From Candidatus Anammoximicrobium sp. (GTDB taxonomy: Bacteria > Planctomycetota > Planctomycetia > Pirellulales > Pirellulaceae), in the NCBI GenBank assembly GCA_012515235.1, contig JAAYYU010000011.1, positions 30,256-94,255 of the forward strand: DNA of 64,000 nt, in the 5' to 3' direction. The position numbers and the translations under genes were made by a program. Positions 61,510 through 64,000 of this stretch are shown one piece after another. The notes beneath the pieces were generated by a model. The model was not told the DNA's origin, made no database searches, and saw only the letters and a program-made list of their open reading frames with translations. Positions within the stretch are counted from its first letter, which is position 1. The number at the start of each line of letters is the position of its first letter.

Positions 61510-64000
61510 CTGGATGGCCGGCGAAGCCAGACGTAGTCGAACCGGCAGGTCCCGGTGAGCGGCTGGCCGGTGGCCAGGTCCAGCCGCAGTTGCTTCAACC
61601 GGCCCTTCCACGCCGGGACGGCCGATAGGTCCACGCTGTAGGTCCGGCAGTCGTTGTCTCGGGGCGTGACCGCAAAGGTCCGGCTCTTGACATCGTCCCA
61701 GGTTCCGTCCGCCTCGGTCGTGAACCTCAGCCGCATCTGCGCCGCCGGGGTGTGGTTCTGGAATCGGATGGTGACCGACTCCTGCCCGGTCACGTCAAGC
61801 CCCAGGCGGTCGGGCGAGAGCAGGTGGGCGTCCGGGCTGTCCTCGATCGCCAGGATGTAGTATCCGCCAGCCACGTATCTGACCGGATGGGATACCGTGG
61901 GCCTGTAAGGATCCGGCCACTGCTGGACGCGCGTGCCGGGATTGACGTCGGTCCAGCCTTCCTTGTCCAAGGGCGTATTAAACTCCCACGCCGTGGCGAC
62001 GCAGACGCCGGCGGGCAAGACATGCACCGCCACCGTGTCGCTGAGCCAGAACTCCCCGTCGTCGGCGACCAGCCGCAGGAGATAGTCGCCCGGCGTCTGG
62101 AACGTGGCCACGGTGCGTGCTGCAGTCGCATCCTCCAACGCTACGCCGCCGGAACCTTCGAGGACTTCCCAAGCCACCGAAAGCCTTTTGTGGCCGGGCT
62201 TTCCGTCGTCGCTGACACTCCCGGCCAAGGGTACTTTCAGGCCATCGGTCCGGATGTCGTCGCCCGCGTCCACGAGCGGGGGCCGGTTGAAAGGCATCGC
62301 CCGGTCAATCTCCTCGATGGTTGCATACGGCGTGTTGTCGCGGAGCGTCCAGGAGGTCAGCTTCGGGGCCTCGTTCACGAAAAACTCGACACCGGGGATC
62401 GTGACGTAGCCGTTGCCGTAAATCGTCCCCGTGCTGCGGCACACCGCCGGATCGGGCGTGCGTCCCCAGATGAAGATTTCGGACGGTCCCAGCTTGCTGG
62501 CCGTGTTGTTCTTGATGAACCGTGAACTCCGGATCTCGACGTTGGTCGTCTGAGGCGATTTCAACCCCAGGACCTCGATCGCGGCCCCGGCGTTGTTCTG
62601 GAACGTACAGCGATCGATCAGGCAGCCGTTCCCGTTGGCCTCGAAGTCGATCCCGCCCTCGTCGTGACTGCCCGAATCCGGCTGGTTCCGGAAGACGCAG
62701 TTGCGGATGACCAAACCCTGGGGATCGCCCAACATGATGCCCATCGTGCCCGCGCTGGCATGCCAGCCCGCGGCGTCGAAAATGCTGTTCTGGAGAACCG
62801 CGCGGCGGACGCCGACCACGAAGGGATGCGGCGAGGTGTTGTGGACGTAATTGTCGTGGCAGTAGACGCGATCGACGATCACGTCGTCGCCACGCACGCG
62901 GTAAGCCGAAGAGGTCTGGAACATCTCGCAGTCTCGGAGCACGAGATCTTTGGCCGTCGCCCCGGTGAAGGCGATCCCGGCCGAACTGTTCAAGCCGTCT
63001 CCCGCCGCACCCTGGCGGTCACGCCATTCGGGAATCCCGTGACTGTTCGGGCGATACAGGCCCTCGATGTGATGGGCGATGCAATCTTCGATCACCAGCC
63101 CCTGATGCCCGGCCTCCGTATAGTTGACGATCAGCCCCTTGCCGGCGTAACACACAACCAGGCTGCGGATGCGCAGGAAGTCGGGGTTCTGGACCAGCGC
63201 ACAGCGGTCGCCGATGTCCCAGTTGCGGCGAATGACGGGGCGTGGGCCGGCACCGTAGGTTCCGATTTCCGCCCAGCGGTCGGCGGTGCCGCGGGCGGAC
63301 ACGGTCAGTTCCTGGTTCAGGACGCTCCCACGCCGGAGGAGCAGCCGTTGGCCGGGGCCGAGCGTCCGGCCGTTGACGTGGGTAAAGTCCTTCCAGGCCG
63401 CCTCCGGCGATGTGCCGGCATTGGCGTTGCTGCCCGTCGCGCTGTCGACATAGTAGGTAACGGAGTCGATTGCCTTGGCGTCTTCCCGCGTGAGCCTCGC
63501 CGAGGCCGCAGCCGGCACGGCGGCCTCGCTCAGAAAGAACACCAGCGGATGTCGCGCCGTCACGGGCGGACTGCCGGCCGCCGTCACCCGGATCTCGGCG
63601 GCGCCCAGGACGGCTTCATCCGTCTGCACCGTCCAGTGGACCGCTTTCTCGGCTCCCATCGGCATGGAACCCTGTTCGCACGCCGGTTCTCCCAAGCAGC
63701 GGACGCCCGGCGGCAATCCAAGGGTCGCCGTCACGCGCTCGGTTTCGGTACCCAAGTTGCGAATCGCGACCGTCAGCTTTTCCGGCCGTCCGGCGCACAG
63801 GATCGCATGCTCCTGCCTGACGTCCCGCACCTGCAGTGTCGGCAAGCGGGGATTTTCGATCGTCAGGTTATCGAGCCACTGCTGTCCACAACTGAGATTT
63901 ACGTAAGTCGTGGCAGGCGTCATACTTTGCGAGACCACGGAGGTCAAATTTGAGCCCTCAGCTTGGACGCAAAGGAGGATGTCATGGAAGGCTTCGACAA
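61464..64000 (-). CDS. Parallel beta-helix protein, incomplete at the N-terminus
   Basis: The frame is open to the window edge (64000), so the start lies beyond; 845 codons are visible. The middle (~residues 195-470) is a right-handed parallel beta-helix with repeated short strands (LVLRDCEMFQTS, VVDRVYCHDN-like, LVIRNCVFRNQPDSG, CLIDRCTFQNNAGAAIEVLG). A PKD-like segment (PLVDAGDDIRTDGL, VEVL..., TPGDYLLRLVADDGEFW) follows, then a carbohydrate-binding-like domain. Such proteins cleave or bind polysaccharides. The catalytic residues cannot be identified by eye. The C-terminus overlaps the sulfotransferase-like gene by 46 bp. Confidence 0.72.
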   Translation of the reverse strand, partial: VEAFHDILLCVQAEGSNLTSVVSQSMTPATTYVNLSCGQQWLDNLTIENPRLPTLQVRDVRQEHAILCAGRPEKLTVAIRNLGTETERVTATLGLPPGVRCLGEPACEQGSMPMGAEKAVHWTVQTDEAVLGAAEIRVTAAGSPPVTARHPLVFFLSEAAVPAAASARLTREDAKAIDSVTYYVDSATGSNANAGTSPEAAWKDFTHVNGRTLGPGQRLLLRRGSVLNQELTVSARGTADRWAEIGTYGAGPRPVIRRNWDIGDRCALVQNPDFLRIRSLVVCYAGKGLIVNYTEAGHQGLVIEDCIAHHIEGLYRPNSHGIPEWRDRQGAAGDGLNSSAGIAFTGATAKDLVLRDCEMFQTSSAYRVRGDDVIVDRVYCHDNYVHNTSPHPFVVGVRRAVLQNSIFDAAGWHASAGTMGIMLGDPQGLVIRNCVFRNQPDSGSHDEGGIDFEANGNGCLIDRCTFQNNAGAAIEVLGLKSPQTTNVEIRSSRFIKNNTASKLGPSEIFIWGRTPDPAVCRSTGTIYGNGYVTIPGVEFFVNEAPKLTSWTLRDNTPYATIEEIDRAMPFNRPPLVDAGDDIRTDGLKVPLAGSVSDDGKPGHKRLSVAWEVLEGSGGVALEDATAARTVATFQTPGDYLLRLVADDGEFWLSDTVAVHVLPAGVCVATAWEFNTPLDKEGWTDVNPGTRVQQWPDPYRPTVSHPVRYVAGGYYILAIEDSPDAHLLSPDRLGLDVTGQESVTIRFQNHTPAAQMRLRFTTEADGTWDDVKSRTFAVTPRDNDCRTYSVDLSAVPAWKGRLKQLRLDLATGQPLTGTCRFDYVWLRRPSSQAADLSARRLTQDR

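Overview
The window looks like a planctomycete chromosome, probably from the Pirellulales or a related group. The evidence is the GC-rich sequence, the twin-arginine Gfo/Idh/MocA oxidoreductases including a GH109-type enzyme, a BBP7-type outer-membrane barrel, a giant exported protein with the planctomycete N-terminal LEDR-RLLA motif and C-terminal dockerin repeats, CehA/McbA-like and ceramidase-like exported hydrolases, a bacterial topoisomerase VI B subunit, and many short exported proteins of unknown function. I saw no rRNA, tRNA, CRISPR array, prophage or intact insertion sequence.

Layout. 1-8.1 kb: the end of an FtsX/MacB-type permease, then a minus-strand sugar-metabolism stretch (GH109-like and two other Tat-exported oxidoreductases, a uronate isomerase-like amidohydrolase, an outer-membrane barrel). 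8.1-12.0 kb: an alpha/beta-hydrolase lipoprotein and topoisomerase VI subunit B. 12.6-16.9 kb: two small exported proteins, a receiver-only response regulator, a secretin-like exported protein and an SDR reductase. 17.1-22.4 kb: a compact type VII secretion-like locus with a WXG100-like protein, a coiled-coil protein, a second small helical protein and a 1326-residue membrane-anchored FtsK/EssC-type ATPase. 22.4-26.7 kb: acpS, trpS, pyrD, a small lipoprotein, an HU-like protein and a Cys-cluster protein. 26.9-32.7 kb: exported hydrolases and an acyltransferase-like membrane protein. 33-37.1 kb: a lid-less Hsp70, a PolB-type exonuclease and PepT. 38-49 kb: a DPFGA-repeat protein, a HEAT protein with a DUF309 protein, dCTP deaminase, a cytidylate-kinase-like protein, a MacA/MacB-like pair, a BBP7 barrel and an FHA protein. 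49.3-54.0 kb: a 1586-residue surface protein. 55-64 kb: thioredoxin, class II photolyase, two HAD phosphatases, a LarA-like protein, a sulfotransferase-like protein and an incomplete beta-helix protein.

The intergenic DNA is unusually structured. One family of ~99-bp near-perfect palindromes has three copies at 14.6, 48.4 and 55.6 kb. The copies keep complementary arms even where their inner sequences differ. A second ~100-bp inverted-repeat family has five full copies and two degenerate ones in both orientations, and in two places its edge supplies the stop codon of the adjacent gene. There is also a cluster of GC-rich inverted units at 29.6-29.9 kb and a nested palindrome around 55.5-55.7 kb. 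Heptamer tracts run directly into the start codons of two unrelated genes, one of them in the type VII-like locus.

The two best candidates for undescribed biology are the minimal FtsK/WXG100-like locus (17.1-22.4 kb) and the palindromic repeat families. All functional calls rest on reading motifs by eye; no database search was possible.
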